The position numbers and the translations under genes were made by a program. DNA of 64,000 nt from Amycolatopsis sp. CA-128772 (GTDB lineage Bacteria > Actinomycetota > Actinomycetes > Mycobacteriales > Pseudonocardiaceae), in NCBI RefSeq assembly GCF_002904295.1, contig NZ_PPHG01000089.1, positions 176,476 through 240,475 of the forward strand, read 5' to 3'. Every line of letters begins with the position of its first letter. Within the stretch, counting starts at the first letter, position 1. Below are positions 18,569 through 27,907 of the stretch, one piece after another. The notes beneath the pieces were generated by a model. It did not search any database. It saw only the letters and a list, made by a program, of their open reading frames with translations, and had not been told where the DNA came from.

Positions 18569-20365
18569 CTACCAGCGCGCCGGCCACACCACCTGCGCCG
18601 CGCCCTGGCCCCGCCGCACCAGTTCCGCCGCCGCCAGCCACCGTCCGTCCCGCAGCCGCTCCACGCCGGTCGCCGCGCCGATCTCCGCCGGCGCCGTCGA
18701 GAAGCCCTGGCCGCGGGCCCGCAGTTGCGGCGTCTCCGGCTGGTCCAGGAACGCCTGCTCCACCTGCGCCGCCGCCGAGTTGCGCTGCGACGCCCGCGGG
18801 GCCGCGATCGCGTCCTCCAGCGACAGCCCCCGGTCCAGCCGGCCCAGGACCACCTGCAGCACCGTCGTGATGATCGACGCCCCGCCCGGGGAGCCCGTGG
18901 CGAAGAACGGGCGGCCGTGGTCCAGGACGATCGTCGGGGCCATCGACGAACGCGGGCGCTTGCCGGGGCCCGGGAGGTTCGGGTCCGGGACCCCCGGCGT
19001 CACCGGGGTGAACGAGAAGTCCGTCAGCTCGTTGTTGAGCAGAAACCCGCGGCCCGGCACCACGATGCCGCTGCCGCCCTCCTGCTCGATCGTCAACGTG
19101 TACGCCACCACGTTGCCCCATTTGTCCGCCACCGTCAGGTGCGTCGTGTTCTCGCCCTCGTACGGGGTAGGCGCGGCCGCCGTGCCCGCCGCGCACGGGG
19201 CCGGGTGGCGGGGGTCGGCCGGGGCGACCGGGCTGGTGGCCGCCTTGTCCTTCGAGATCAGGCACGCGCGGCTGTCCGCAAACCGCCGGCTCAGCAGCTC
19301 GCGCGCCGGCACGTCGACGAAGGCCGGGTCGCCGATCCAGCGGTTGCGGTCGGCGAACGCGAAGCGGGTCGACTCCAGGAAGTACTGCAGGTAGTCGGCC
19401 TTGCTCGCGTGCTTCAGGTCGAAGTTCTCGAGGATGTTGAGCGCCTCGCCGACGGTCAAGCCGCCCGACGACGGCGCCGGCATGCCGTAGACGTCGAGCC
19501 CCTCGTAGCGCGCGTGGGTCGGGTCGCGCTCGATGGCGCGGTAGGCCGCGATGTCCGCCGTCGTGAGCCGGCCCGGCCGGACCTTCAGCGTCGAGGCCGG
19601 GTCGACCGGCGGCTGCTGCACCGTCTTGGCGATGTCCGCGCCGATCGGGCCGCGGTACAGCGCGTCGGCGCCGTGGCGTTCGAGCTGCGCGTACGTGGCG
19701 GCCAGGTCGGGGTTCCGGAACACGGTCCCGGGGGCCGGCGGCGCGCCGCCCGGCAGGTACAGCGACCGCGTCGACGGGAACGCGGCGAAGCGGGCCGCGT
19801 TGTTCGCGATCTGCGTCTGGAACGTCTGGTCGACGACGAAACCGGAGCGCGCGAGGTTCTCGGCCGGCTTCAGCGACTTGGCCAGGGACCGCGTCCCCCA
19901 CTTGCGCAGGGCCTCGGCCCACGTCGCGGGCGTGCCGGGCACGCCGACGCTCAGCCCGCTGGTGACCGCGTCGGCGAAGGGCAGCGGCTGGCCGTTCTCG
20001 ACGAAGAGGTTCTCGTCGGCGGTCTTCGGCGCCGTCTCGCGGCCGTCCAGGGTGTGCACGCGGTGGGTCTTGGCGTCGTAGTAGACGAAGAACCCGCCGC
20101 CACCGACCCCGGCGGAAAACGGGTCGGTGACGCCGAGCGCGGCGGCGACCGCGACGGCCGCGTCGACGGCGTTCCCGCCGTCGCGCAGCACCTGGGTGCC
20201 GATCGCGGTGGCGTCGGCGTCGATGCTGGCGACGGCACCGCCGAAACCGACGGCGACCGGCGACTTCGGGGTGGGTGTCGCGGCGACGGCGGGGGCGGCC
20301 ACCCCGGCGGTGAGCGCGGCGGCGACGGCCAGGACGAGCGTGGTGCGGCTCCGGTGCGCGGGCAT
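18569..20365 (-). CDS. ggt: Secreted gamma-glutamyltransferase
   Basis: Ntn-hydrolase that cleaves gamma-glutamyl bonds of glutathione and similar peptides. A signal peptide (LVLAVAAALTAGVAAPAVAA) precedes the large-subunit region (GGNAVDAAVAVAAALGV, GVGGGGFFVYYD, LDGRETAP). The autocleavage and catalytic Thr is in ENTTHLTVADKWGN, with small-subunit motifs LLNNELTDF and RPRSSMAPTIV, and GSPGGASIITTVLQV. ATG 20365 is chosen because the signal peptide then has a normal n-region; a TTG lies at 20401. 598 residues, full length. Stand-alone, divergent from the GH25 lysozyme. Confidence 0.93.
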   Translation of the reverse strand: MPAHRSRTTLVLAVAAALTAGVAAPAVAATPTPKSPVAVGFGGAVASIDADATAIGTQVLRDGGNAVDAAVAVAAALGVTDPFSAGVGGGGFFVYYDAKTHRVHTLDGRETAPKTADENLFVENGQPLPFADAVTSGLSVGVPGTPATWAEALRKWGTRSLAKSLKPAENLARSGFVVDQTFQTQIANNAARFAAFPSTRSLYLPGGAPPAPGTVFRNPDLAATYAQLERHGADALYRGPIGADIAKTVQQPPVDPASTLKVRPGRLTTADIAAYRAIERDPTHARYEGLDVYGMPAPSSGGLTVGEALNILENFDLKHASKADYLQYFLESTRFAFADRNRWIGDPAFVDVPARELLSRRFADSRACLISKDKAATSPVAPADPRHPAPCAAGTAAAPTPYEGENTTHLTVADKWGNVVAYTLTIEQEGGSGIVVPGRGFLLNNELTDFSFTPVTPGVPDPNLPGPGKRPRSSMAPTIVLDHGRPFFATGSPGGASIITTVLQVVLGRLDRGLSLEDAIAAPRASQRNSAAAQVEQAFLDQPETPQLRARGQGFSTAPAEIGAATGVERLRDGRWLAAAELVRRGQGAAQVVWPARW

Positions 20366-20421
20366 GCGGGCGAGTCTGCCCCTTGAACTGCCCCGCTTCA
20401 AGACGCCAAGGGGGCCGAAAA

Positions 20422-20456
20422 ACCCCTATTGTCAACTTTTCACACACTTTAGGGGT
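20422..20456. promoter_or_regulatory. Inverted repeat in the ggt-lysozyme divergent gap
   Basis: acccctA at 20422-20428 is mirrored by Taggggt at 20450-20456, centre to centre 28 bp, in a locally AT-rich segment between two divergent genes for secreted proteins. It could be a dyad operator or a weak hairpin. No regulator gene is adjacent, so the role is open. Confidence 0.35.
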
Positions 20457-20569
20457 CAGGGAAATTAAATCACATGGAGCAGTGACGTTCCGGCATGCCC
20501 TGTAACACAATCGTGCGGCGCGGCCTGCACACCGCGCATAGCGAGGGCAACCGGAAGGAACAACCGAAG

Positions 20570-21370
20570 ATGACTGCACCCAGACGGACGTGGCGCCGCC
20601 TGCTCGCCGCCGCGCTCACGGTCTCGGCCTCCCTGCTGGTCGTGACGGCCGGCAGCGCCGGCGCCGCACCGGAGACCGACAACCACGAGATGGGCGCCTC
20701 GATCCGCGCCCACGACGGCGTGGCCCCGGCCGGGCTCGCGCCGGCGGCGGTGGCCGCGAGCGTCCCCGGCATCGACGTGAGCTCCTACCAGGGCAACGTC
20801 AACTGGGCGTCGTACTGGAGCGCGGGCAAGAAGTTCGCCTACGTCAAGGCGACCGAGGGCACCGGCTACCAGAACGCGTACTTCAGCCAGCAGTACACGG
20901 GGTCGTACAACGTCGGCATGATCCGCGGCGCGTACCACTACGGCCGCCCGGACACCTCGGGCGGCGCGGCACAGGCCGACTACTTCGTCGCCCACGGCGG
21001 CGGCTGGTCGAAGGACGGCAAGACCCTGCCGGGCACGCTCGACATCGAATGGGGCCCGAACAACGCCTGCTACGGCAAGACGCCGGCGCAGATGGTGGCG
21101 TGGATCAAGGCGTTCAGCGACGAGTACCACGCGAAGACGACCCGCTGGCCGGTGATCTACACGGCGACGAGCTGGTGGAGCCAGTGCACCGGCAACACGG
21201 GCGACTTCAGCTCGACGAACCCGCTGTGGGTGGCGCGCTACGCGTCGTCGGCGGGGACACTGCCGTACAACTGGGGCTTCTACACGTTCTGGCAGTACAG
21301 CTCCTCGCCGATCGACCAGGACACGTTCAGCGCGGACATCACGCGCCTGAAGGTGCTCGCGACCGGCTGA
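20570..21370 (+). CDS. Secreted GH25 lysozyme (muramidase)
   Basis: Cleaves the MurNAc-GlcNAc bond of peptidoglycan. A signal peptide (RLLAAALTVSASLLVVTAGSAGA) leads into a GH25 barrel with GIDVSSYQGNVNW (catalytic Asp), FAYVKATEG, GAYHYGRPD, LDIEW (Asp and Glu pair) and the final FWQYSSS with DQDTF. ATG 20570 has GGAAGGA ten bases upstream; upstream in-frame starts would bury the signal peptide behind 25 polar residues. 266 residues, a single catalytic domain with no cell-wall binding repeats. Confidence 0.93.
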   Translation: MTAPRRTWRRLLAAALTVSASLLVVTAGSAGAAPETDNHEMGASIRAHDGVAPAGLAPAAVAASVPGIDVSSYQGNVNWASYWSAGKKFAYVKATEGTGYQNAYFSQQYTGSYNVGMIRGAYHYGRPDTSGGAAQADYFVAHGGGWSKDGKTLPGTLDIEWGPNNACYGKTPAQMVAWIKAFSDEYHAKTTRWPVIYTATSWWSQCTGNTGDFSSTNPLWVARYASSAGTLPYNWGFYTFWQYSSSPIDQDTFSADITRLKVLATG

Positions 21371-21448
21371 CCCGACCAAAGCGGGTTCCGTGGGGGACGC
21401 GGTCGGCGCAAGACTCGACCGCGTCGCCCACGACGTGGAGGGAAACCC

Positions 21449-22801
21449 GTGCGCCTGACCGCCTTGCTCCCCCTGCTCGCCGCCGTTCCGCTGGCCGCCT
21501 TCCCTACCACCGCCGCGGCCGCGCCCGGCTGCTTCGACCCGGCCGCCGCGCTGACCGTCGAGGAACACCGCCTGACCGCGTCCCTGCCGGCGGGCGGTCC
21601 CGCCGTCGGCCCCGAACTCGTCCGGCTGGCCGGGCTCGACCCGCTCGTCGCCGAGGTGAAGCGCGACCTGTGCGCGGCCCGCACACCGCGCCGCGCCGCA
21701 CGCGTCGTCACGCAGGCCGGCGACCGGCTGTGGCGGACGGCCGTCGACCGCGCCCAGGGCCGCCGCCCGGACCTCGGCACGCTCGACCGGTTCGACGACC
21801 GGCCGCTGTACTGGGCGCGGCTGCAGCTGAGCAGCGCGATCCGGCAGTGGCGGCCGCCGTTCCCGGTGGTGGACCGGACCACTTTGCTCACGGCGTTCGA
21901 CCGGGGCTCACGCGGCCTCGACGACGTGCGGTTCCCGCCCGGGAAGACCCGGCGCGTCATGGTGAGCGGCTTCGACCCGTTCCAGCTCGACGGCACCGGT
22001 ATCCGGATCTCCAACCCGGCCGGGGCGTCCGCGCTGCAGCTGGACGGGCGGGTCCTGGACACGCCGTCGGGCCCGGCGGTGGCGCAGGCGGTGAGCTTCC
22101 CGGTGGTGTGGGGCTACTTCGACGAGGGCATCGTGGAAGCGGCGTACGGCGAAGCGTTGCGCGACCGCGCCCGGCGGCCGGACGCGATCGTGACGATCAG
22201 CCAGGGCCGCCCCGGCCGGTTCGACATCGAGCGCTGGGCCGGCGCCTGGCGCGGCGGCTTCCCGGACAACGACAATGCGTCGGTGACGGGCGGCGTCCCG
22301 CCGGCGGCGGGCTGGCCGCAGCCGGACGTCCAGTTCATCGAGACGACGCTGCCGTACGCGCGGATGCTGGCGGTGACGGGTGCCTACCCGGTCGATTTCA
22401 ACCAGGCGTTCTGCGTGTGGCCGGACGCTTCGCAGCCGGGCGCGGGCACACCGGTGTGCCGCTCGGACGCCCCGGCACCGGGCGAAATCGCGGCTTCCGG
22501 CGGCGGCGGCAACTACCTGTCCAACGAGTCCCAGTACCGCAGCAATCGCCTGCGCCTCGGCCTCGGGTTGACGGCGTTGCCGGGCGGCCACCTGCACACA
22601 CCGGTGCTGGGCCAGCCGACGGCCCCGGACACCCTGACGGACGCGGACTTCGAGGCCCGACGGCAGGCGATCGCGTCCGAGGTGGTCTCACTGGTCACGG
22701 CCGCCGCCGACGGAACCCGGACGCCGGCCGTTCCGCCGCGCGCCACGCAGTCCCCGCGCGCCACGCTGGAATCCCTGCCGGGCACGGTCCTGCCCGGCTG
22801 A
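21449..22801 (+). CDS. Secreted pyroglutamyl-peptidase-I-like protein, Cys replaced by Ser
   Basis: 450 residues: a signal peptide (LTALLPLLAAVPLAAF), a helical N-terminal region of about 140 residues of unknown fold, and a C-terminal domain resembling peptidase C15. C15-like motifs are VMVSGFDPFQLDG near residue 174 followed by ISNPAG, TISQGRPGRFDIE, GGGGNYLSNESQYRSN near residue 358 and GGHLHTP near 381-385. In true pyroglutamyl peptidases the third motif carries the catalytic Cys; here the matching residue is Ser 358. It may be a Ser-dependent or inactive relative. Export is unusual for the family. Eighty bases behind the lysozyme. Confidence 0.72.
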   Translation: MRLTALLPLLAAVPLAAFPTTAAAAPGCFDPAAALTVEEHRLTASLPAGGPAVGPELVRLAGLDPLVAEVKRDLCAARTPRRAARVVTQAGDRLWRTAVDRAQGRRPDLGTLDRFDDRPLYWARLQLSSAIRQWRPPFPVVDRTTLLTAFDRGSRGLDDVRFPPGKTRRVMVSGFDPFQLDGTGIRISNPAGASALQLDGRVLDTPSGPAVAQAVSFPVVWGYFDEGIVEAAYGEALRDRARRPDAIVTISQGRPGRFDIERWAGAWRGGFPDNDNASVTGGVPPAAGWPQPDVQFIETTLPYARMLAVTGAYPVDFNQAFCVWPDASQPGAGTPVCRSDAPAPGEIAASGGGGNYLSNESQYRSNRLRLGLGLTALPGGHLHTPVLGQPTAPDTLTDADFEARRQAIASEVVSLVTAAADGTRTPAVPPRATQSPRATLESLPGTVLPG

Positions 22802-22817
22802 GCCCGTAATGCCCCGC

Positions 22818-22991
22818 CGATCACGCGAGTTCCGTCTCCGATCACGCGAGTTCCGTGCTCGATCACGCGAGATCCGTCTCCGGTCACGCGAGATCCGTGC
22901 TCGATCACGCGAGTACGGAGTTCCGCCCGGGAAACCGCTGTGCGGCAACGGGCATCTCGCGTGACTGGACGGGCATCTCGCGTGATCGGGG
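22818..22991. repeat. 21-bp repeats, five direct and two inverted
   Basis: The 206-base gap between convergent genes holds five 21-bp units starting at 22818, 22839, 22860, 22881 and 22902 (core gatcacgcgagatccg), then two units in the opposite orientation at 22950-22970 and 22971-22991 (gggcatctcgcgtgactgga). The two orientations can pair into a long hairpin. The inverted units match the array at 48204-48266 in 17 of 21 positions. No gene is supported in it. Confidence 0.85.
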
Positions 22992-23007
22992 GGGCACCAC
23001 GGGGTTT

Positions 23008-25104
23008 CTAGATGAGGTCCAGAGGATCCAGCTGGATGCGGATCGGTTCCGTGGCCTTCTTGGCGTCGCGGCGGGCCGCCGCCGCGTGGATCGACGCCGC
23101 CAATGCCTTGCCCTCCGCGCGGGAGACGCGGACCAGGGCGCGCTCGCGGTCCGCGTTGCCCTCCTCGTCGACCTCGCCGATCGGGACCGGGCCCAGGACC
23201 TCGCCGGACGGTGGGAGGGGCAGGTCCGCCAGGAGGACGGCCACCGCGTCCGGGCTGCCCTCGACGCTCGCCATCCGCATGGCCGGGGGGAAGCCCAGCT
23301 CGCGCCGCTCCGCCAGTTCCTGGCCCGCGTGCCACGCCGGGTCCCAGCGGACCAGGGCCTGGACCACCGCCAGGCCCGCCTCGGCGCCGACGATCACGCG
23401 GCCGCCCGCCGAGGCCGGCCGGACCAGGGCCGCCGCCGCCATCCAGCGGCGCAACGTCTCCTCGCCCGCCCGGAGGTCCTGGCGGCCCAGCAGGGCCCAG
23501 CCGTCCAGCAGGAGCGCCGCGCCGTAGCCGCCTTCGGCCACCGGTTCGGCTCCCGGGGTGCACACCACCAGCGCCGGTTTGCCCGGCACCGATTCGAGGA
23601 CCTCCGCCGCGCCGGACGTGCGGACCGGGATGCCCGGGAACGCGCGGCCGAGTTCCTCCGCCGTGCGCTTCGCGCCGACGATCACCGCGCGCAGCCGGAC
23701 CGATCCGCAGGCCGTGCAGCGGAACGCCGTTTCCGGGACGCCGCACCAGCGGCACGCCGGGGGCCGGGGCTGCCCGTCGAGCGAGCCGCCGGGCAGGGCC
23801 AGCGGTCCCGCGCAGCGGCGGCAGTGGGCGGGTGTCCGGCAGTTGCCGCAGGCCAGGCCGGGCACGTATCCCCGCCGCGGCACCTGGACCAGCGCCGGGA
23901 GGTCCGCCGCGAACGCCTGCCGGGCCGCCTCGAACGCCACCGCCGGCAGGCGCGCCACGCGGGCGGCCTCGTCGCGGGCGACGTCGAAGTCCTCGCCCAC
24001 CGGCGTGACGCGCGGGGCCGCGGACCGCAGCGTCGCGCGGTCGGCCAGGACCGGCACCGCCCAGCCGGACTCGACCAGCAGCTGGGCCTCGGCCGTCCGG
24101 GCGAACCCGCCGGCCAGCAGCGACGCCTTCGCCGCGTGCGCGCGGTCCATCAGGACGTCCCGGACGTGCGGGTACGGCGCGTGCTGGTCGAGGTGCAGGT
24201 CGTCGCCGTCGTCCCAGATGACGAACAGCCCGGGGTCGTGGACCGGCGCGAACATCGCCGCGCGCGTCCCGACGACCACCCGCACCGCGCCGCGCAGCAC
24301 GGCGAGCCAGCGCCGGTACCGCTCCGCTGGCCCGAGCCCGGCGATCAGCGCGACCACGGCCTCCTCGCCCAGCAGCGCCGCGCACGCGTCGTGCACCCGG
24401 GTCAGGTCGCGGTGGTCCGGCACCACCAGCACCGCGCCCCGCCCGGCCGCCGCCACGGTCCCGGCCGCCTCGGCGAGCCGGCGCGGCCAGTCCTCGCCCG
24501 GCAGGGCCTGCCAGACGGCGTTCGCGGGTTTGCCCTCGGCGAGGGCCTCCAGGAACGCCGGGCCACGCTGGTAGCGGGCCCAGGCCGCGGTGTCCGGGGC
24601 CGCCGGAACCGCCGCGGGCGGCAGCGGCGGCTCGCCCTCGGCCTTCGCGTGCCGCGGCGGGATCGCGAGCCGCAGGACGTCGGACAAGGTGCCGCCGTAG
24701 CGATCGGCGACCGACCGGCAGAGCGCGTGCAGTGACGGCGGCAGCACCGGCTCGGCCGAGGTCACGCGGTCCAGGAAGGCCAGCTTGCTGCCGTAGTCGC
24801 TGGTTTCGCCGCGCTCGACCAGGTAGCCGTCGACCAGCTGCCCGGCGAACCGGACGCGGACGCGGCACCCCGGCACGGCGGTCTCGTGCAGCTTCTCGGG
24901 CACGAGGTAGTCGAAGGTGCGGTCCAGGTGGGCCAGCGGGATGTCGACGACGATCCGCGCGACCGGCCGCTCGGGCGCGGGCGACTGCGCACCCTTCGCC
25001 TTCTGGCCGGGCTTCGGCGCTTTCCGGGCGCGCGAGGGCGCCGCCTTCGGCGAAGGCGGCTTCTCCGGGAGCTCCCAGAGGGCAGCGGGCTCGGAACTGC
25101 TCAC
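23008..25104 (-). CDS. priA: Primosomal protein N' (PriA-like), helicase motifs degenerate
   Basis: 698-residue replication-restart protein. The N-terminal DNA-binding region (ARIVVDIPLAHLDRTFDYLV, VPGCRVRVRFAGQLVDGYLV) is well kept. The helicase core is eroded: there is no GKT-type P-loop and the DEEH-like segment reads DDGDDLHLDQHAPYPHVRDV, as is known for actinobacterial PriA, which is annotated as probably lacking helicase activity. The zinc-binding Cys cluster survives (CGNCRTPAHCRRC, CRWCG, RCTACGS). GTG 25104 is the chosen start; GTG 25134 is in frame. Same strand as and downstream of metK, as in M. tuberculosis. Confidence 0.9.
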   Translation of the reverse strand: MSSSEPAALWELPEKPPSPKAAPSRARKAPKPGQKAKGAQSPAPERPVARIVVDIPLAHLDRTFDYLVPEKLHETAVPGCRVRVRFAGQLVDGYLVERGETSDYGSKLAFLDRVTSAEPVLPPSLHALCRSVADRYGGTLSDVLRLAIPPRHAKAEGEPPLPPAAVPAAPDTAAWARYQRGPAFLEALAEGKPANAVWQALPGEDWPRRLAEAAGTVAAAGRGAVLVVPDHRDLTRVHDACAALLGEEAVVALIAGLGPAERYRRWLAVLRGAVRVVVGTRAAMFAPVHDPGLFVIWDDGDDLHLDQHAPYPHVRDVLMDRAHAAKASLLAGGFARTAEAQLLVESGWAVPVLADRATLRSAAPRVTPVGEDFDVARDEAARVARLPAVAFEAARQAFAADLPALVQVPRRGYVPGLACGNCRTPAHCRRCAGPLALPGGSLDGQPRPPACRWCGVPETAFRCTACGSVRLRAVIVGAKRTAEELGRAFPGIPVRTSGAAEVLESVPGKPALVVCTPGAEPVAEGGYGAALLLDGWALLGRQDLRAGEETLRRWMAAAALVRPASAGGRVIVGAEAGLAVVQALVRWDPAWHAGQELAERRELGFPPAMRMASVEGSPDAVAVLLADLPLPPSGEVLGPVPIGEVDEEGNADRERALVRVSRAEGKALAASIHAAAARRDAKKATEPIRIQLDPLDLI

Positions 25105-25179
25105 CCGGAGATCTCTACCAGACCCCACCGACACCGCGGCCGGTCAGGCCACGGTGAACACCCTGCCGCAACCGAGCGC

Positions 25180-25316
25180 CCCAATGTGGCGTTGGTTGCG
25201 TCGGATGCACCCAATGTGGCGTTGGTTGCGTCGGACGCACCCAATGTGGCGTTGGTTGCGTCGGACGCACCCAATGTGGCGTTCGGTGCGTTGGACGCAC
25301 CGAACGCCACATTGGG
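25180..25316. repeat. 30-bp tandem repeat ending in a perfect 21-bp hairpin
   Basis: Units start at 25180, 25210, 25240 and 25270 (cccaatgtggcgttggttgc plus ten bases). The fourth unit has changed so that 25270-25290 pairs perfectly with 25296-25316 around a five-base loop, giving a 21-bp stem. It lies downstream of metK and upstream of priA on the leftward strand. The frames crossing it give ATNATLGASD-type peptide repeats, which I regard as spurious. Confidence 0.88.
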
Positions 25317-25343
25317 GCGCTTGAGGAAAGGCCGGGCACGAGG

Positions 25344-25376
25344 AAGGCCACCCCGGGCGAACCGCGGGGTGGCCTT
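25344..25376 (-). terminator. Hairpin terminator after metK
   Basis: An 11-bp stem (25344-25354 with 25366-25376) lies 15 bases past the metK stop. There is no clear U-tract on the leftward strand, so it may be an L-shaped actinobacterial terminator. Confidence 0.6.
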
Positions 25377-25390
25377 CACCGGATCGTGCG

Positions 25391-26605
25391 TCAGGCGCCC
25401 GCTGCGGCCTTGAGGGCCTCGGCGCGGGCCGTGCTCTCCCAGGGCAGGCCGAGCTCCGGGCGGCCGAAGTGGCCGTACGCCGCCGTCGGGGCGTAGATCG
25501 GGCGCAGCAGGTCGAGGTCGCGGATGATCGCCGCCGGCCGGAGGTCGAAGACCTCGATGATGGCCTGCTGGATCTTCGACGGGTCGACCGTCTCGGTGCC
25601 GAACGTCTCGACGAACAGACCCACCGGGGCCGCCTTGCCGATCGCGTACGCGACCTGCACCTCGGTCCGCTGGGCCAGGCCCGCGGCGACGACGTTCTTG
25701 GCCACCCAGCGCATCGCGTACGCCGCGGACCGGTCGACCTTGGACGGGTCCTTGCCGGAGAACGCGCCGCCGCCGTGGCGGGCCATGCCGCCGTAGGTGT
25801 CGACGATGATCTTGCGGCCGGTCAGGCCCGCGTCGCCCATCGGGCCGCCGATGACGAACCGGCCGGTCGGGTTGACCAGCAGGCGCGCGCCGGAGGTGTC
25901 GATGCCCAGGCTCTCGATCTCCGGGCCGACGACGTGCTCCTTGACGTCGACGCTGAGCATCCGCTCCAGGTCGATGCCGTCGGCGTGCTGCGAGGAGACG
26001 ACGACCGTGTCGAGGCGGACCGGCTGGTCGCCGGCGTACTCGATGGTCACCTGGGTCTTGCCGTCCGGGCGCAGGTACGGCAGCACGCCGTCCTTGCGGA
26101 CCGCGGTCAGCCGCTTGGAGAGCCGGTGGGCCAGCGCGATCGGCAGCGGCATCAGCTCGGGGGTGTCCGAGCAGGCGTAGCCGAACATCAGGCCCTGGTC
26201 GCCGGCACCCTGGCGGTTGATCTCGTCCTCGTCCGACTCGACCCGCGACTCGTACGCGGTGTCGACGCCCTGCGCGATGTCGGGCGACTGCGAACCGATC
26301 GCGACGTTGACGCCGCACGAGTTGCCGTCGAAGCCCTTGGCGGAGGAGTCGTAGCCGATCTTGAGGATGACGTCGCGGACGATCGTCGGGATGTCGGCGT
26401 AGGCCTCGGTCGTCACCTCGCCGGCCACGTGCACCTGGCCGGTCGTGATCAGGGTTTCGACCGCGACGCGGCTGCGCGGGTCCTTCGACAGCAGGCCGTC
26501 GAGGATCGAATCGCTGATGGCGTCGCAAATCTTGTCGGGGTGCCCTTCGGTCACCGACTCCGAGGTGAACAATCTGCTGCTAGACGCGGTCACGGTGGCC
26601 GTCAC
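25391..26605 (-). CDS. metK: S-adenosylmethionine synthetase
   Basis: Makes SAM from methionine and ATP. The 404-residue protein shows RLFTSESVTEGHPDKICD at the N-terminus, the ATP-site GAGDQGLMFGYA, and the P-loop-like GGGAFSGKDPSKVDRS. GTG 26605 has AAGGTGAGG just upstream and gives the normal family length; GTG 26593 is the alternative and the longer frame to 26644 adds an unlike N-terminus. The 81-base gap to coaBC is too short for most SAM riboswitches and none was seen. Part of the leftward mihF-gmk-rpoZ-coaBC-metK block. Confidence 0.97.
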   Translation of the reverse strand: MTATVTASSSRLFTSESVTEGHPDKICDAISDSILDGLLSKDPRSRVAVETLITTGQVHVAGEVTTEAYADIPTIVRDVILKIGYDSSAKGFDGNSCGVNVAIGSQSPDIAQGVDTAYESRVESDEDEINRQGAGDQGLMFGYACSDTPELMPLPIALAHRLSKRLTAVRKDGVLPYLRPDGKTQVTIEYAGDQPVRLDTVVVSSQHADGIDLERMLSVDVKEHVVGPEIESLGIDTSGARLLVNPTGRFVIGGPMGDAGLTGRKIIVDTYGGMARHGGGAFSGKDPSKVDRSAAYAMRWVAKNVVAAGLAQRTEVQVAYAIGKAAPVGLFVETFGTETVDPSKIQQAIIEVFDLRPAAIIRDLDLLRPIYAPTAAYGHFGRPELGLPWESTARAEALKAAAGA

Positions 26606-26686
26606 TTCCTCACCTTGTCGTCGGATGCCCGGGTACTTAGGCACCCCTTACCTGTGCAAGCGTACTGACTATCGCTCGGGGGACGG

Positions 26687-27907
26687 TCAACGCTTCATGA
26701 AGCTCACAACAGCGTCCCACAGACTGGACGCAAGTTCGGCTTTCTGCACGAGAGGTAGGGGTATTTCCCTAGCATCGGCGCCCAGCAGCCAGCCCGAATT
26801 GTCCTCGGTGCCGAACGCCTTGCCGTCGCCCACGGCGTTGACGACCAGCAGATCCGCGCCCTTGCGCTTCAGTTTCGCGCGGGCGTGGTCGAGCACGCTG
26901 CCGTGTTCGTCGCCGGTTTCCGCGGCGAATCCCACGACGACCTGCCCGGGACGCCGGTTCTGCACCAATTCCGCGAGAATGTCGGCGTTGCGGTCGAGCG
27001 TGATCACCGGGTCCGGCTGGTCGTCGGACTTCTTGATCTTGTGCTCGGCCCGGTCCGCCGGCCGGAAGTCGGCGACCGCGGCGGCCATCACGACGACGTC
27101 CGCGGTCCGGGCCGCGGCGTGCACCGCCTGCCGCAGCTGCTCCGCCGTCGAGACGCGCTCGACCACCGCGCCCGCCGGGTCCGGCAGCGCGACCGTGTGC
27201 GCGGCGACCAGGGTGACGTCGGCGCCGCGCTGGGCGGCCACCCGGGCCAGCGCGTAGCCCTGCTTGCCGGACGAGCGGTTGCCCAGGTAGCGGACCGGGT
27301 CGAGGGGCTCGCGGGTGCCGCCGGCCGAAATCACCACGCGGACGCCTTCGAGGTCGCGCGGGAGGGCGTCGGGGCGGGCCAGCAGCAGCTTGGCCAGGTC
27401 GACGATCTCGGCGGGGTTCGCCAGCCGGCCCTTGCCGGTGTCGGCGCCGGTCAACCGGCCGGCGTCGGGCTCGGTGACGACCATCCCGCGTGAGCGCAGC
27501 AGGGCCACGTTGGCGCGGGTCGCCGGGTGCTCCCACATCTCCGTGTGCATCGCCGGGAAGAAGGCGACCGGGCACCGGGCGGTGAGCAGGGTGTTCGTCA
27601 GCAGGTCGTCCGCGAGGCCGTGGGCGGCCTTGGCGAGCAGGTTCGCCGTGGCCGGGACGACCAGGACGAGGTCGGCTTCCTTGCCGACGCGGACGTGCTG
27701 GACCTCGGGCACCTCGGTGAACACGCCCGTGTGCACCGGGTGCCCGGAGAGGGCTTCGAAGGTCGCCGCGCCGACGAAGTTCAACGCGGCTTCGGTGGGG
27801 ACCACGCGGACGTCGTGACCGGACTCGGTCAGCCCGCGCAGCACCTCACATGCCTTGTAGGCGGCGATGCCGCCGCCCACGCCCAGGACGACGCGGGGTT
27901 TACTCAC
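26687..27907 (-). CDS. coaBC: Bifunctional PPC decarboxylase / PPC synthetase
   Basis: 406-residue Dfp/CoaBC of coenzyme A synthesis. The N-terminal FMN-dependent decarboxylase (VVLGVGGGIAAYKACEVLRG, VVPATANLLAKAAHGLADDL, FPAMHTEMWEHPATRAN) is followed by the CTP-dependent synthetase (VVISAGGTREPLDPVRYLGN, NRSSGKQGYALA, AAAVADFRP, KIKK). The GTG start lies eight bases inside rpoZ. Full length and intact. Confidence 0.96.
   Translation of the reverse strand: MSKPRVVLGVGGGIAAYKACEVLRGLTESGHDVRVVPTEAALNFVGAATFEALSGHPVHTGVFTEVPEVQHVRVGKEADLVLVVPATANLLAKAAHGLADDLLTNTLLTARCPVAFFPAMHTEMWEHPATRANVALLRSRGMVVTEPDAGRLTGADTGKGRLANPAEIVDLAKLLLARPDALPRDLEGVRVVISAGGTREPLDPVRYLGNRSSGKQGYALARVAAQRGADVTLVAAHTVALPDPAGAVVERVSTAEQLRQAVHAAARTADVVVMAAAVADFRPADRAEHKIKKSDDQPDPVITLDRNADILAELVQNRRPGQVVVGFAAETGDEHGSVLDHARAKLKRKGADLLVVNAVGDGKAFGTEDNSGWLLGADAREIPLPLVQKAELASSLWDAVVSFMKR

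Noticed and set aside
22818..22991. CRISPR array
   Set aside because: The units abut with no variable spacers, and no cas gene is in the window. The same applies to the other repeat arrays.
26606..26686. SAM riboswitch before metK
   Set aside because: The leader is only 81 bases and I see none of the conserved SAM aptamer segments.
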